NCBI GenBank assembly: GCA_900318015.1
Contig: ONJB01000019.1
Coordinates: forward strand, 1-38,624
DNA from: an uncultured Bacteroidales bacterium
Lineage (GTDB): Bacteria; Bacteroidota; Bacteroidia; Bacteroidales; UBA932
DNA: 38,624 nt
Direction: 5' to 3'
Shown here: piece by piece, positions 24,411 through 33,148 of the stretch
Position numbering within the stretch: the stretch's first letter is position 1
Layout: each line of letters opens with the position of its first letter
Translations under genes and position numbers: made by a program
Notes under the pieces: generated by a model
What the model was told of the DNA's origin: nothing
What the model saw: only the letters and a program-made list of their open reading frames with translations
The model's database searches: none

Positions 24411-25478
24411 ATGACCGGAAAGAAAGGCAGATGGATCCTTGGCATCTCGCTGGCCGCCCTGCTCGCGGTGGCCGGGGGGAGCCAGGTCTTTTTCCTGGCC
24501 CGTTACCCGTACTTCCGGAAGTATGCCGCCCAGAACGGCGTGACCCTTCGGGAGGCTCGGGAGGCCTGGGGGCATCCGGATGCCATTTCGGAGCAGATGA
24601 TGGGCTTGGCGGTCGAAGCTTCGCTTGAGAACTGGGACAAGGTGGCCGAGCTGGCGTCCGAAGACCGAAAAACCCTGGTCGGCACTTACTATTACAACCT
24701 GGCCAACGCCCACCGCGGGCAGCTTGCCGACCGGCTGATGGACTATTACCAGCCTTTCGAGCGGGGGCTTTTCCTCCCGGTCGGGGAGAAGTCCACGCCG
24801 TTCCAGATCGGCTGCGCCGGGGATGTCTGGTTCGCCCTGGGGGATATGTCGATGGCGGAACGGGATGCGATGCTGGGCATGCTGTTCTCCCCGTCACATA
24901 CCGGTTCCCGCTTTCTCCGCCGTCTGGCGGAGACCAATCTGGTCACCGGAGATTACGAGGCTGCGTCCAAGTACCTGCGGATGCTTCTCAATGCGCGCCA
25001 GGACCGGAAGTGGGCCCGGGAGCATCTCCCCGAGGCCTGGTCGCCGCAGTATGCAGCCCGCATCGAGCAGAAGCGCGCGCTGCTGCCCCATTTCGACCTG
25101 GTCCACGGCATGGACCAGACGCAGCTCATCCTGCGGATCCTGCTCAATTCCAATCCGTCCAACCGGATGGCGCTGGACTATCTCCTGTGCTACGACCTCC
25201 TGACCAAGGACCTGGACGCTTTCGTGGGGGATTACGTCCCTTCGCTGACCGCCTCACACCTGTACGAGGAGGCGATGCTCATCTTCCTGGCCGCCAAGGG
25301 CGGCATGGATCCGGAGAACTTCCGGCACTATCACATTTCCGAGGAGACGCTCGCGCGCTTCAACCGTTTCGTCACCATCTACAAGCGGGACGAAGGGTCC
25401 GGCAAGAACCTGACCGAGGAATTCGGAAAAACCTATTGGTACTACTTCTACTATGCTGTGCGGAATGAACACCGGTAA
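24411..25478 (+). CDS. DUF6057-like protein, module 2 (single TM, soluble domain only)
   Basis: A 355-residue protein with one N-terminal membrane helix (about residues 8-29) and then a helical domain. It aligns by eye with the C-terminal half of the minus-strand DUF6057-type protein: FLRRLAETNLVTGDYEAASKYLRML, NPSNRMALDYLLCYDLLTKDLDAFV and the ending FGKTYWYYFYY. It therefore has the tail that module 1 lacks but not the multi-TM half. No function is known. The helical repeats suggest a scaffold facing the periplasm, which is inference. It begins three bases after the DUF4369-like gene and its end overlaps the next start by 14 bases. Confidence 0.68.
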   Translation: MTGKKGRWILGISLAALLAVAGGSQVFFLARYPYFRKYAAQNGVTLREAREAWGHPDAISEQMMGLAVEASLENWDKVAELASEDRKTLVGTYYYNLANAHRGQLADRLMDYYQPFERGLFLPVGEKSTPFQIGCAGDVWFALGDMSMAERDAMLGMLFSPSHTGSRFLRRLAETNLVTGDYEAASKYLRMLLNARQDRKWAREHLPEAWSPQYAARIEQKRALLPHFDLVHGMDQTQLILRILLNSNPSNRMALDYLLCYDLLTKDLDAFVGDYVPSLTASHLYEEAMLIFLAAKGGMDPENFRHYHISEETLARFNRFVTIYKRDEGSGKNLTEEFGKTYWYYFYYAVRNEHR

Positions 25479-26922
25479 CCGGGCCTGGCTGGCCGTCTTC
25501 GCGCTCCTCCTGCTCCTTGCGTGCGGGCGGAGGGCGGACCTGCGCCCTTACGGAGAGGGGACCGACCGGACGGCGCCCATTTTCCCGGACTACCGGGAGG
25601 TTACGGTGCCCGGCAACATCGCTCCGCTGAATTTCTACTATACGGATCCGCAGGGCTCCCGCTTCGTGACGACGTTCACGGCGGCCGGGCAGTCCGTGAC
25701 CATCCGGGGGCGGGATGTGGTCTGGAAAGAGAAGGAATGGGCCCGGATCCTGGCGACCGGAGCCGATATGGAGGTGTCTTCTCAGTACAAGACCCCTTCC
25801 GGTCCGATGTCCTTCACCTGGACCGTCCACGTGAGTCCCGATCCCATCGACGGCTACCTGACCTACCGGCTCATCGAGCCCGGATTCGAGGTCTGGGACG
25901 ACCTGGAGATCGTCGAGCGGAACCTGTCCACCTTCGACGCCCGGCCCATCTCCGACTGGCGCAACACGCAGAACAAGTGCATGAACTGCCACATCCACGC
26001 CCAGGGAAGGGGAGACCTGTCGATGTTCTACCTCCGGGGCGAGGGCGGCGGCGCCATCCTCAACCGGGATGGGAAACTCCGGAAGCTGACGCTCAAGGAT
26101 TCTACGATGATCTCCGCCACGGTCTATGGCGAAATCCATCCGGGAGGCCGCTACGGCGTCTTCTCGACCAATGTCATCATCCCGGGCATGCATTCCTTCG
26201 GAAACCGCCGGATGGAAGTGTTCGACACGGCCTCCGACCTGTGCGTGGCCGATTTTGACGGAAACCGGATGCAGACCTTCCCGGAAACCGCCCGCCCTGA
26301 CGTCTTCGAAACCTTCCCTGTCTTCTCCGCGGACGGGAAGTGGGTGTACTACTGCGCCGCCCCGGTGAAAAACCTGCCGGCCGAGGTGGAGCAGACGATG
26401 TATTCCCTGGTCCGCCGGCCGTTCGACGCGGAAACCGGCACCCTGGGCGCGCCGGCCGATACGGTTTGGAGCGCTTCGGAGCGCGGCCTGTCGGTGTGCC
26501 ACCCCAAGGCCTCGCCCGACGGCCGCTGGCTGCTTTTCACCGTGGCGGATTACGGGACCTTCCCCATCAACCACCGCGAGTGCGACCTACGGATGATGGA
26601 TCTCCAGACGGGCGAGGTCCTGACCCTGGACGAGGTCAATGCCGACAAGTCCGACACGTACCACAGCTGGTCCTCTAATGCGAAGTGGTTCGTCTTCGCC
26701 TCCAAGCGGGGCGACGGGATGTTCGGCAAGCCCTGGTTCAGCCACGTCTCGGAAGACGGAAGCGTCACCAAGCCCTTCCTCCTTCCCCAGCGGGACCCCC
26801 ATTTCTATGATACGATGACCCGGTCCTTCAATGTCCCGGACCTCGGCAACGCTTCGGTCGGCTTCGACGCCGCGGAGATCGGCCGTGTCTGGCGGGAAAT
26901 GCCGGCCGAAGTTTTTGATTGA
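25465..26922 (+). CDS. CxxCH beta-propeller (PD40-like) lipoprotein, module 2
   Basis: A 485-residue lipoprotein from the ATG at 25465 (lipid-acceptor C20 in LLLLLAC); an ATG at 25453 would add four residues. It is a paralogue of the gene at 22417: IFPDYREVTVPGNIAPLNF, then CMNCH at 172-176, LRGEGGGAILNRDG, and propeller motifs AGDGKWVYYC-like, HPKASPDGRWLLFTVADYG and WSSNAKWFVFASKRGDG. The CxxCH motif is kept although the flanking sequence has diverged, which argues that it is functional. The start lies inside the end of the module 2 DUF6057-like gene. The GH5 gene follows after 13 bases, so this lipoprotein is in one transcript with a glycosidase. Confidence 0.75.
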   Translation: MNTGNRAWLAVFALLLLLACGRRADLRPYGEGTDRTAPIFPDYREVTVPGNIAPLNFYYTDPQGSRFVTTFTAAGQSVTIRGRDVVWKEKEWARILATGADMEVSSQYKTPSGPMSFTWTVHVSPDPIDGYLTYRLIEPGFEVWDDLEIVERNLSTFDARPISDWRNTQNKCMNCHIHAQGRGDLSMFYLRGEGGGAILNRDGKLRKLTLKDSTMISATVYGEIHPGGRYGVFSTNVIIPGMHSFGNRRMEVFDTASDLCVADFDGNRMQTFPETARPDVFETFPVFSADGKWVYYCAAPVKNLPAEVEQTMYSLVRRPFDAETGTLGAPADTVWSASERGLSVCHPKASPDGRWLLFTVADYGTFPINHRECDLRMMDLQTGEVLTLDEVNADKSDTYHSWSSNAKWFVFASKRGDGMFGKPWFSHVSEDGSVTKPFLLPQRDPHFYDTMTRSFNVPDLGNASVGFDAAEIGRVWREMPAEVFD

Positions 26923-26935
26923 CAACCTGACCCTT

Positions 26936-28705
26936 ATGAGACTTTGGAAAATCCTTCTATCGGCCCTGCCCGTTCTCCTCGTCGCCTGCGGCGGCAAGAC
27001 CCCGGAACCCGATCCCGTCCGACTCGCTGCCAGTCCGGCCGAACTGGAGTTCGGGCCGGAGGGCGGCACGCAGACCCTGACCATCACCAGCGGCATCCAG
27101 CCCGCGGTCTCCAGCCTGGGCGACTGGGTGACCATCACCCCGGGGACGCCTTCCGGGAACAATTATCCCTTCAGTGTCAAGGCCTCGGCCTACAACGGAA
27201 CCCTGGACCATTCGACCAGCATCCGCGTCATCGGGGACAAGCAGAGCCTGATGATCACGGTCCTGCAGCGTCATCCCGAGGTGGAACTGGCCGTCAGCAA
27301 GAGCACGCTTTCCTTCGACCGTTCCGGCGGCGAGGAAACCTTCACGGTGACCTCCTCGACCCAGCCCCAGGTCACGTCCGACGCGTCCTGGCTCGTCATC
27401 GAGACCGGCAGGATCGACAAGGACCACCATTCCATCGTCAAGGTGCAGGCCGGGGCCAGCCGGAAGACGGAGGCGGACGCCGGTACCCTCACCGTTTCCT
27501 GCGGAGGCAAGTCCGTGTCGGTCGGTGTCACCCAGGAGGCGTTCGTCGCTCCTGCTGTCGCCGCCACCACGCCTGTCACATCGCAGATGGTGTTCGATGC
27601 GATGGGACCGGGCTGGAATATGGGCAATCATATGGACGCCATCAACAACGGCGTGTCCGGCGAGACGGTCTGGGGCAATCCCAAATGCACCCAGGCCACG
27701 ATGGACGGCGTCAAGGCGGCCGGGTTCAAGGCCGTCCGCATCTGCACGACCTGGGAAGGACATATCGGTCCCGCCCCGGCGTATCGGATCGAAGACAAGT
27801 GGTTGGACCGCGTCGCGGAAATCGTCGGCTATGCCGAACGGGCCGGCCTCGTGGCCATCGTGAACACGCACCACGACGAAACGTACTGGCAGGACATCAG
27901 CAAGTGCATCAACAATGCCGCAAACCACGAAAAGGTGAAGGACGAGGTGTTCGCCCTCTGGACCCAGATTGCAGAACGTTTCAAGGATAAGGGCGAATGG
28001 CTCGTGTTCGAGTCTTTCAACGAGATCCAGGACGGCGGCTGGGGCTGGAGCGAGGCCTTCCGGAAGAACCCGGGCGCCCAGTACAAGATCCTGAACGAGT
28101 GGAACCAGACCTTCGTGGACGCCGTCCGTGCGACCGGCGGGGAGAATGCGACCCGCTGGCTGGGCATTCCGGGCTACGCCTGCAATCCGGGCTTCACGAT
28201 CGCCGGCCTGGTCCTGCCCACGGATTACACCAGCGCCAACCGCCTGATGGTGGCCGTCCACGACTACGACCCGTACGACTATACACTCAAGGATCCGCTC
28301 ATCCGCCAGTGGGGACATACGGCCGCAGCGGACAAGCGCCTGAGCGGCGACAATGAAAAGGCGGTCGTCGATGTCTTCGACAATCTCAAAGCCGCCTACC
28401 TGGACCAGGGCATCCCGGTCTATCTGGGCGAAATGGGTTGTTCCCGCCATGCGGCGGAGGATCTTCCGTACCAGCGCTACTATATGGAGTACTTCTGCAA
28501 GGCCGCGGCGGACCATCTCCTGCCGATGTACCTCTGGGACAACGGTGCCAAGGGAACCGGGTCGGAACGCCACGCCTACATCGACCACGGTACCGGCCAG
28601 TTCGTAGATGACGAAGCGCGGACGCTGGTGGGCCTGATGGTCAAGGCCGTGACCACGAAGGATCCGGCCTACACGCTGCAGAGCGTCTATGATGCGGCTC
28701 CGTAA
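26936..28705 (+). CDS. Double-BACON GH5 (subfamily 4-like) endoglycanase lipoprotein
   Basis: A 589-residue lipoprotein with lipid-acceptor C18 (LLVAC). Two BACON-like beta-sandwiches occupy about 27-112 and 116-201. The GH5 barrel follows: GPGWNMGNHMDA, ETVWGNPKCTQATMDGVKAAGF (subfamily 4 pattern), VNTHHDE at about 309-315, acid/base E363 in FESFNEIQDGG and nucleophile E499 in VYLGEMGCSR. It resembles the BACON-GH5 at 8782 in architecture but carries one extra BACON. Likely an extracellular endo-beta-glycanase on a glucan or glucomannan backbone; the substrate is not fixed by sequence. The stop codon directly abuts the stop of the converging minus-strand gene. I set the start at 26936 by the signal peptide. 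Confidence 0.86.
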   Translation: MRLWKILLSALPVLLVACGGKTPEPDPVRLAASPAELEFGPEGGTQTLTITSGIQPAVSSLGDWVTITPGTPSGNNYPFSVKASAYNGTLDHSTSIRVIGDKQSLMITVLQRHPEVELAVSKSTLSFDRSGGEETFTVTSSTQPQVTSDASWLVIETGRIDKDHHSIVKVQAGASRKTEADAGTLTVSCGGKSVSVGVTQEAFVAPAVAATTPVTSQMVFDAMGPGWNMGNHMDAINNGVSGETVWGNPKCTQATMDGVKAAGFKAVRICTTWEGHIGPAPAYRIEDKWLDRVAEIVGYAERAGLVAIVNTHHDETYWQDISKCINNAANHEKVKDEVFALWTQIAERFKDKGEWLVFESFNEIQDGGWGWSEAFRKNPGAQYKILNEWNQTFVDAVRATGGENATRWLGIPGYACNPGFTIAGLVLPTDYTSANRLMVAVHDYDPYDYTLKDPLIRQWGHTAAADKRLSGDNEKAVVDVFDNLKAAYLDQGIPVYLGEMGCSRHAAEDLPYQRYYMEYFCKAAADHLLPMYLWDNGAKGTGSERHAYIDHGTGQFVDDEARTLVGLMVKAVTTKDPAYTLQSVYDAAP

Positions 28706-30175
28706 TTAATCGGACCAGCGGAAACCGAACGGTACGCGCTCAGGGGCATCGATCAGCTTCTGGGCGCGTATCCGGTCCAGGGGGACGGGACCCGTCACGA
28801 ATTCGGGGACGTTGTAAGAGCGGTACAGCTTCCGGTAGTACCCGACCGGATCGCGCTGCGGAAGCATGAAGGGCTTGCCGGCTACGCCGTTCTCGTCGAA
28901 ATGAGAGATGTAGGGCCGGGTGTACGATCCGTCGTCCCGTCGGCTGGAGAATACGAACCAGCGGGAATTGGAACTCCAGTTGTGGTAGCTGTCCGTGTCG
29001 GGACTGTTCACCTCGTCCATCGGCCGGATCTCCCCGGTCCCGAGGTCCAGCAGCCACAGGTCGGATTCGTGGTGCCAGATGGAGAAGGTACCGTAATCGC
29101 ACAGGGTGAACATGAGGTACTTGCCGTCGTAGGAAGGTTTCGGGAAGGTGAGACTTTTGCCCATGGAAACGGCATCTACGACCGTCTCGACATCCTGCCC
29201 GATGGTGCCCGTCTCCGGGTCGAAGCTGACTTTCAGGAGGTTGTACTGCGACTGCGGGAGTTCGCCCGGAATCTGGACCTCCCTGGCGGCGGTGAAATAG
29301 AGCGTCCTGCCGTCGGGCGAAAAGGCCGGGAAGCTCTCCCAGATGCCCTTTTGCTTGATCTGGGGCGCCGTGATAATCTGGTTGTTCACCACGTCGTACA
29401 CCTGCAGGTCCGAATCCAGGTCGAACACTTCGATGATCTTGTCCGGCTGGACATGGAAGCCCTGGCGGGTGTTGTTGGTGGAGTAGGCGATGTATTTGCC
29501 GGTCGGATGCCAGTAGGGATAGACACAGAATCCGAGCGTGGAGTCGGTCTTCGTGTTGTAGGCGGCCATTTCACCGTTCACCTGCAGCAACGTGGCGCCG
29601 TGGTCGCCGCGGATGTGGAGGCTGAAGGCATCAGGATTGCCACGGTTGTAGGCGTGGCAGTTCACGCAGCCGTCGAACTGGGTGTTCTCCAGCAGGCCCC
29701 GTTCCTTGAAGGATCCAAGCTCCCGTTCGTAAATGCCCATGTGGCTGTAAATCTCATAGCCGGGGGCGATCAGGCGGTAGTTGAGGCCGTAGTCGATCGG
29801 GTCCGGCGAGACGAACATCCCGAAAGGGTCGAACGATTTCCAAGCGCCGTCGATGCGGCCGGCCACCTCCACGCGGAGGGAGTCGCCGACGCTCCGTTCC
29901 AGCAGCGTCTTCCATTTCCGGACGGGCAGCTTGGTGAAGGATTTCCCCCGGTTCTGGAGAACCGTCCCGTCAGGAGCGGTGATACGGACTTCCAGCCGGT
30001 CTGCGCCCGGGAGGGCGAAGTCCAGGGGGGCGATGCCGGTGGGGATGGTCACTCCCGTGTAGTCGGGATAAATGGACGGCCGGCAGCCTGCAGGGGCGGC
30101 GTGGCGCATCCCTGAGGTGCAAGCGGCCAGGGCCAGGGTGAGGGCCGCGAGGACCAGACGGATCAATCGTTTCAT
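28706..30175 (-). CDS. CxxCH beta-propeller (PD40-like) lipoprotein, module 3
   Basis: A 489-residue lipoprotein (lipid-acceptor C19 in ALAAC) and the third paralogue of this set. It has IYPDYTGVTIPTGIAPLDF, then CVNCH at 170-174 followed by IRGDHGATLLQVNGE, and propeller motifs FPAFSPDGRTLYFTAA, FPKPSYDGKYLMFTLCDYG and NWSSNSRWFVFSSRRDDG. It resembles module 1 more than module 2 in these segments. The start overlaps the stop of the DUF6057-type gene upstream (ATGA), repeating the coupling seen in module 1. The two genes share the promoter at 31950-31980. The role is unknown; a haem-binding or ligand-sensing surface protein is a reasonable guess. Confidence 0.76.
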   Translation of the reverse strand: MKRLIRLVLAALTLALAACTSGMRHAAPAGCRPSIYPDYTGVTIPTGIAPLDFALPGADRLEVRITAPDGTVLQNRGKSFTKLPVRKWKTLLERSVGDSLRVEVAGRIDGAWKSFDPFGMFVSPDPIDYGLNYRLIAPGYEIYSHMGIYERELGSFKERGLLENTQFDGCVNCHAYNRGNPDAFSLHIRGDHGATLLQVNGEMAAYNTKTDSTLGFCVYPYWHPTGKYIAYSTNNTRQGFHVQPDKIIEVFDLDSDLQVYDVVNNQIITAPQIKQKGIWESFPAFSPDGRTLYFTAAREVQIPGELPQSQYNLLKVSFDPETGTIGQDVETVVDAVSMGKSLTFPKPSYDGKYLMFTLCDYGTFSIWHHESDLWLLDLGTGEIRPMDEVNSPDTDSYHNWSSNSRWFVFSSRRDDGSYTRPYISHFDENGVAGKPFMLPQRDPVGYYRKLYRSYNVPEFVTGPVPLDRIRAQKLIDAPERVPFGFRWSD

Positions 30176-31926
30176 TGGGGCTGGGTCCGGTATCTGTAAT
30201 AGTAATAGAACCAATAGGTGTCGCCGTACTTGCGGTGCATGGTCTCCTCCGACGCTTCCGTCCGGGCGTCGCCGATGAACTGGCTGATGCGCTGGACGTT
30301 GGCCGGTGAGAGGTAGGAGGGGATGCCCTCGAAGTCGTTGTGCGTGAGCACCCAGCGGAGGAGGAGGGCCTCCTGGTAGGTTTTGGGCATCTGGGGCGCC
30401 TTCAGCAGCTGGATGACCTCGACGAAACGGTCCAGGTCTTTCTTCAGGAGGCACCAGGACAGGAGATACCGGAGGGCCATTTCGTTATCCGGGTTCTCCA
30501 CGTACAGGAGTCCCAGCATCGAGTCCATTTCCGTGTCGCTGAACAGGAAGTCGTGCTCCTTGAGGCGCAGGTCCTTCGCGCGGGCGAGTTCGGGCCGGTT
30601 CTCGAAGATCTTGCCCGCATCCAGCAGGGCCCTTGTCTCGCGGGCCCATCGACGGTAGAAAAGGGTATTCTCCAAAGTGGAGAGATATTTCCTGGCCACG
30701 TCCAGGTCGCCGTTGATGATGTTGGTCTCGGCGAGCCGCCGGTAGCAGCGGGCGCTCTTCTGGAAGTCCGGAATGGCTTCCTGCGCCTCGAAGGCGAACC
30801 GCTGGGCGGTGTTCACCATCCCGAGTTGCCAGTAAATCTCACCCGTGCTCACCGGACCGGTGAAAGTGCGGATGAACTCCGGAAGCAGTCCGTCGGGACC
30901 GTTCTGGAAATAGTCGAACTGGTGGTCTTCCATCCGGCCGGTCTTCGCGAGGGCCAGGTTCAGGCAGGAGACGGTGGTGGGATTGTCGGGATTCTTCCGG
31001 TCGGCCTGCATCATGATGCGGTTCCACATGTTCATCCGGACCATGAAGTCGTAGCGCATCCATTCTTCCTTGCTCCAGTCGGCGGACCGGACGACCAGCA
31101 CGGTTCCGAGGGCGGCAACCCCGAGGAACAGGCCCATTCCCGTGAGCAGCTGTCTCTTGGCGGGGCGCTCTTTCATCGGCAGGTAGGAAAAGGCGGTTAC
31201 CAGCACGGCGCAGATGGCCGATATCCACAGCATGCCGGGCAGGAAATTGTGGAGGCGGTAATAATGGACACCGGTCGCAAGCCGGGAGAGGGGATAGGCG
31301 ACCAAGTGGTTCGCGACCAGCGGGCAGAGGACTGTCAACGCCACGAAAACGACGGCGGCGGGCCAGGCCCGGAGCCCTTCCCGGACGAATGCGTCGATGA
31401 GGACGATCAAGACGAATACGAGGGCGATCGGGCCGCAAGCCAGGTACAGGACGGGAATCAAGAGGGCTTCCACGATGCTGCGGGGCAGATTCCGGGCGAT
31501 GCGGAGGCAGAGGGCGGCGGCGCCCAGTGACAGGGCGAGGGCGACGGCCCCGCCCATCAGGGCGCTTTCGTCGCAGTAGAACGCAGCGAGGGCGGCGACG
31601 GGGACAAAGGACAGGGCGTAGACTGTCAATGTCCGGCGGCGGCAAACAGCCCAGGTAAGCACCTGAACACCGCACAGGAGCACGGCCAGGATGGCCGCTC
31701 CGGCAGGCGCATAGTAGCAGAACTGCGTGAAAAACCTTCCAAGCCAGTCGGCGAATCCGCCGGGAACGGCGGCTACGGATCGGAAGTAGTCCCAGGTGCC
31801 TTCGAAAAGCTGGTACTGCTCCTGGAAATGCAGGTGGTAGGGATATTTCAGGGCGAAGAAACCGTACAGGACGATGCCGGTAAGCAACGTCAGAGCGGCG
31901 CCTGTCAACCTGTGGGATCGGGTCAT
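30172..31926 (-). CDS. DUF6057-type multi-TM protein, module 3 (full length)
   Basis: A 584-residue inner-membrane protein and the most complete DUF6057-type copy here. KYPYHLHFQEQYQLFEGTWDY and VPGGFADWLGRFFTQFCYY match module 1. About nine hydrophobic helices precede a soluble helical domain with CYRRLAETNIINGDLDVARKYL and LENTLFYRRWARE, ending YGDTYWFYYYYRY. I chose the ATG at 31926 because a well-spaced promoter lies just upstream and would fall inside any longer form (an ATG at 31962 overlaps the -7 box). No function is known for this family. It is coupled to the CxxCH lipoprotein downstream. Confidence 0.77.
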   Translation of the reverse strand: MTRSHRLTGAALTLLTGIVLYGFFALKYPYHLHFQEQYQLFEGTWDYFRSVAAVPGGFADWLGRFFTQFCYYAPAGAAILAVLLCGVQVLTWAVCRRRTLTVYALSFVPVAALAAFYCDESALMGGAVALALSLGAAALCLRIARNLPRSIVEALLIPVLYLACGPIALVFVLIVLIDAFVREGLRAWPAAVVFVALTVLCPLVANHLVAYPLSRLATGVHYYRLHNFLPGMLWISAICAVLVTAFSYLPMKERPAKRQLLTGMGLFLGVAALGTVLVVRSADWSKEEWMRYDFMVRMNMWNRIMMQADRKNPDNPTTVSCLNLALAKTGRMEDHQFDYFQNGPDGLLPEFIRTFTGPVSTGEIYWQLGMVNTAQRFAFEAQEAIPDFQKSARCYRRLAETNIINGDLDVARKYLSTLENTLFYRRWARETRALLDAGKIFENRPELARAKDLRLKEHDFLFSDTEMDSMLGLLYVENPDNEMALRYLLSWCLLKKDLDRFVEVIQLLKAPQMPKTYQEALLLRWVLTHNDFEGIPSYLSPANVQRISQFIGDARTEASEETMHRKYGDTYWFYYYYRYRTQPQ

Positions 31927-31949
31927 CGGAAAACGTGAGTTGTAACTTA

Positions 31950-31980
31950 CAAATATATCCATTCTGCCCGATAAATCAAA
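31950..31980 (-). promoter_or_regulatory. Promoter of module 3
   Basis: On the minus strand, TTTG (31980 to 31977), a 19-base spacer and TATATTTG (31957 to 31950) match the Bacteroidota consensus exactly. The start site would fall near 31944, about 18 bases before the ATG. Confidence 0.68.
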
Positions 31981-32009
31981 GGAGCGGGGCAGGAAGAGAG
32001 GTGTCAAAT

Positions 32010-32041
32010 TTTGGCAAGCCCGGGAAAAATGCGTATCTTCG
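32010..32041 (+). promoter_or_regulatory. Promoter of the RidA-like gene
   Basis: TTTG (32010-32013), a 20-base spacer and TATCTTCG (32034-32041), one mismatch from TAnnTTTG. It ends seven bases before the ATG at 32049, so the 5' leader would be very short. It faces away from the module 3 promoter. Confidence 0.58.
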
Positions 32042-32048
32042 TGCCCGC

Positions 32049-33146
32049 ATGAATACCCAAACTGGAATCTTTGTTTTTTCTCCCGGAAGAGATGCGGTCT
32101 GCGAGTATCACCTGATGATCACGGTGACGGATCCGTCGTTGTCCTATTCCCGGCAGCTGGAGGAGGTGTTGGATGCCTACATCCTAGCGACGGAAGGCCT
32201 TACCGTGCATTTCCGGCGCTTCTTCCTCAGTGATGGAGCGAACCAGATTTCCCGGTTGGAAAGCGCCTTGGCGCCGCTGCCGTCTGTCCCGACCTCCATC
32301 GTCCAGCAGGCGCCGCTCGACGGCACCCGGATCGCCCTTTGGGTCTATTGCACCTCTCCGATGGATGTTCTTGCCGGCATGCCTGTCCACAACGGGTATA
32401 CCCACTGCTGGTCCGGATCGATGGTCTGCCCTGGCGCGGACTCCCGTGCGCAAATGGAGGGAATCTTCGAGAACTATGGCGATGACCTGCGAAAGACCGG
32501 ACTCTCCATGGCTTCGGATACGGTCCGCACCTGGATCTTCGTCCGCGACGTGGACACGAACTACCACGGGGTCGTCGTCGGCCGCCGGAATTACTTCGAC
32601 CGCATCGGCCTCACCTCTTCCACGCATTATATCGCCAGCACAGGCATCGAGGGACGCCATCCGGATGCGAAGTATCTGGTCGAGATGGACGCCTACAGCG
32701 TAAAGGGCCTCCAGCCGGGCCAGATCCGGTTCCTGTACGCGAAGGACCATCTCAGCCCCACCTATGACTACGGGGTCACCTTCGAGCGCGGCGCGACCGT
32801 GACGTATGGCGACCGCCGTCATGTTTTCATCAGCGGGACGGCCAGCATCGACGCCGCCGGCCAGGTGATGCACCAGGGCGATGTCGCCGCCCAGGCAGGC
32901 CGCATGTTGGAGAATATCTCGGCCCTGCTTGCCGAGGCCGACGCCGGTCTTCCGGACTTGGCCATGGGCATCGTGTATCTTCGGGATGCGGCGGATTACC
33001 CTATCGTCCGGCCAATCGTTTCGGCCGCCTGTCCGCACCTTCGCCCCCTGTATGTCCTGGCTCCCGTCTGCCGCCCGACCTGGCTGGTGGAAATGGAATG
33101 CCTCGCCATCACGGGCACTTCCGATCCCGCCTTCCGCGCTCTCTGA
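32049..33146 (+). CDS. Two-lobed RidA/chorismatase-like protein
   Basis: A 365-residue cytoplasmic protein without a signal peptide. The C-terminal third is a clear RidA/YjgF-type domain (HVFISGTASIDAAGQVMHQG, then MLENISALLAEADAGLPDL and a closing LVEMECLAI). The preceding part (RTWIFVRDVDTNYHGVVVGR, THYIASTGIEGR) looks like a degenerate second RidA lobe, giving the two-lobe layout known from FkbO/Hyg5-type chorismatases. Standard RidA proteins are about 130 residues. No catalytic assignment is safe: it may be a chorismatase relative, an imine deaminase or a Bacteroidota-specific paralogue. The ATG at 32049 fits the promoter directly upstream. Its link to the glycan locus is not evident. Confidence 0.66.
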   Translation: MNTQTGIFVFSPGRDAVCEYHLMITVTDPSLSYSRQLEEVLDAYILATEGLTVHFRRFFLSDGANQISRLESALAPLPSVPTSIVQQAPLDGTRIALWVYCTSPMDVLAGMPVHNGYTHCWSGSMVCPGADSRAQMEGIFENYGDDLRKTGLSMASDTVRTWIFVRDVDTNYHGVVVGRRNYFDRIGLTSSTHYIASTGIEGRHPDAKYLVEMDAYSVKGLQPGQIRFLYAKDHLSPTYDYGVTFERGATVTYGDRRHVFISGTASIDAAGQVMHQGDVAAQAGRMLENISALLAEADAGLPDLAMGIVYLRDAADYPIVRPIVSAACPHLRPLYVLAPVCRPTWLVEMECLAITGTSDPAFRAL

Positions 33147-33148
33147 CG

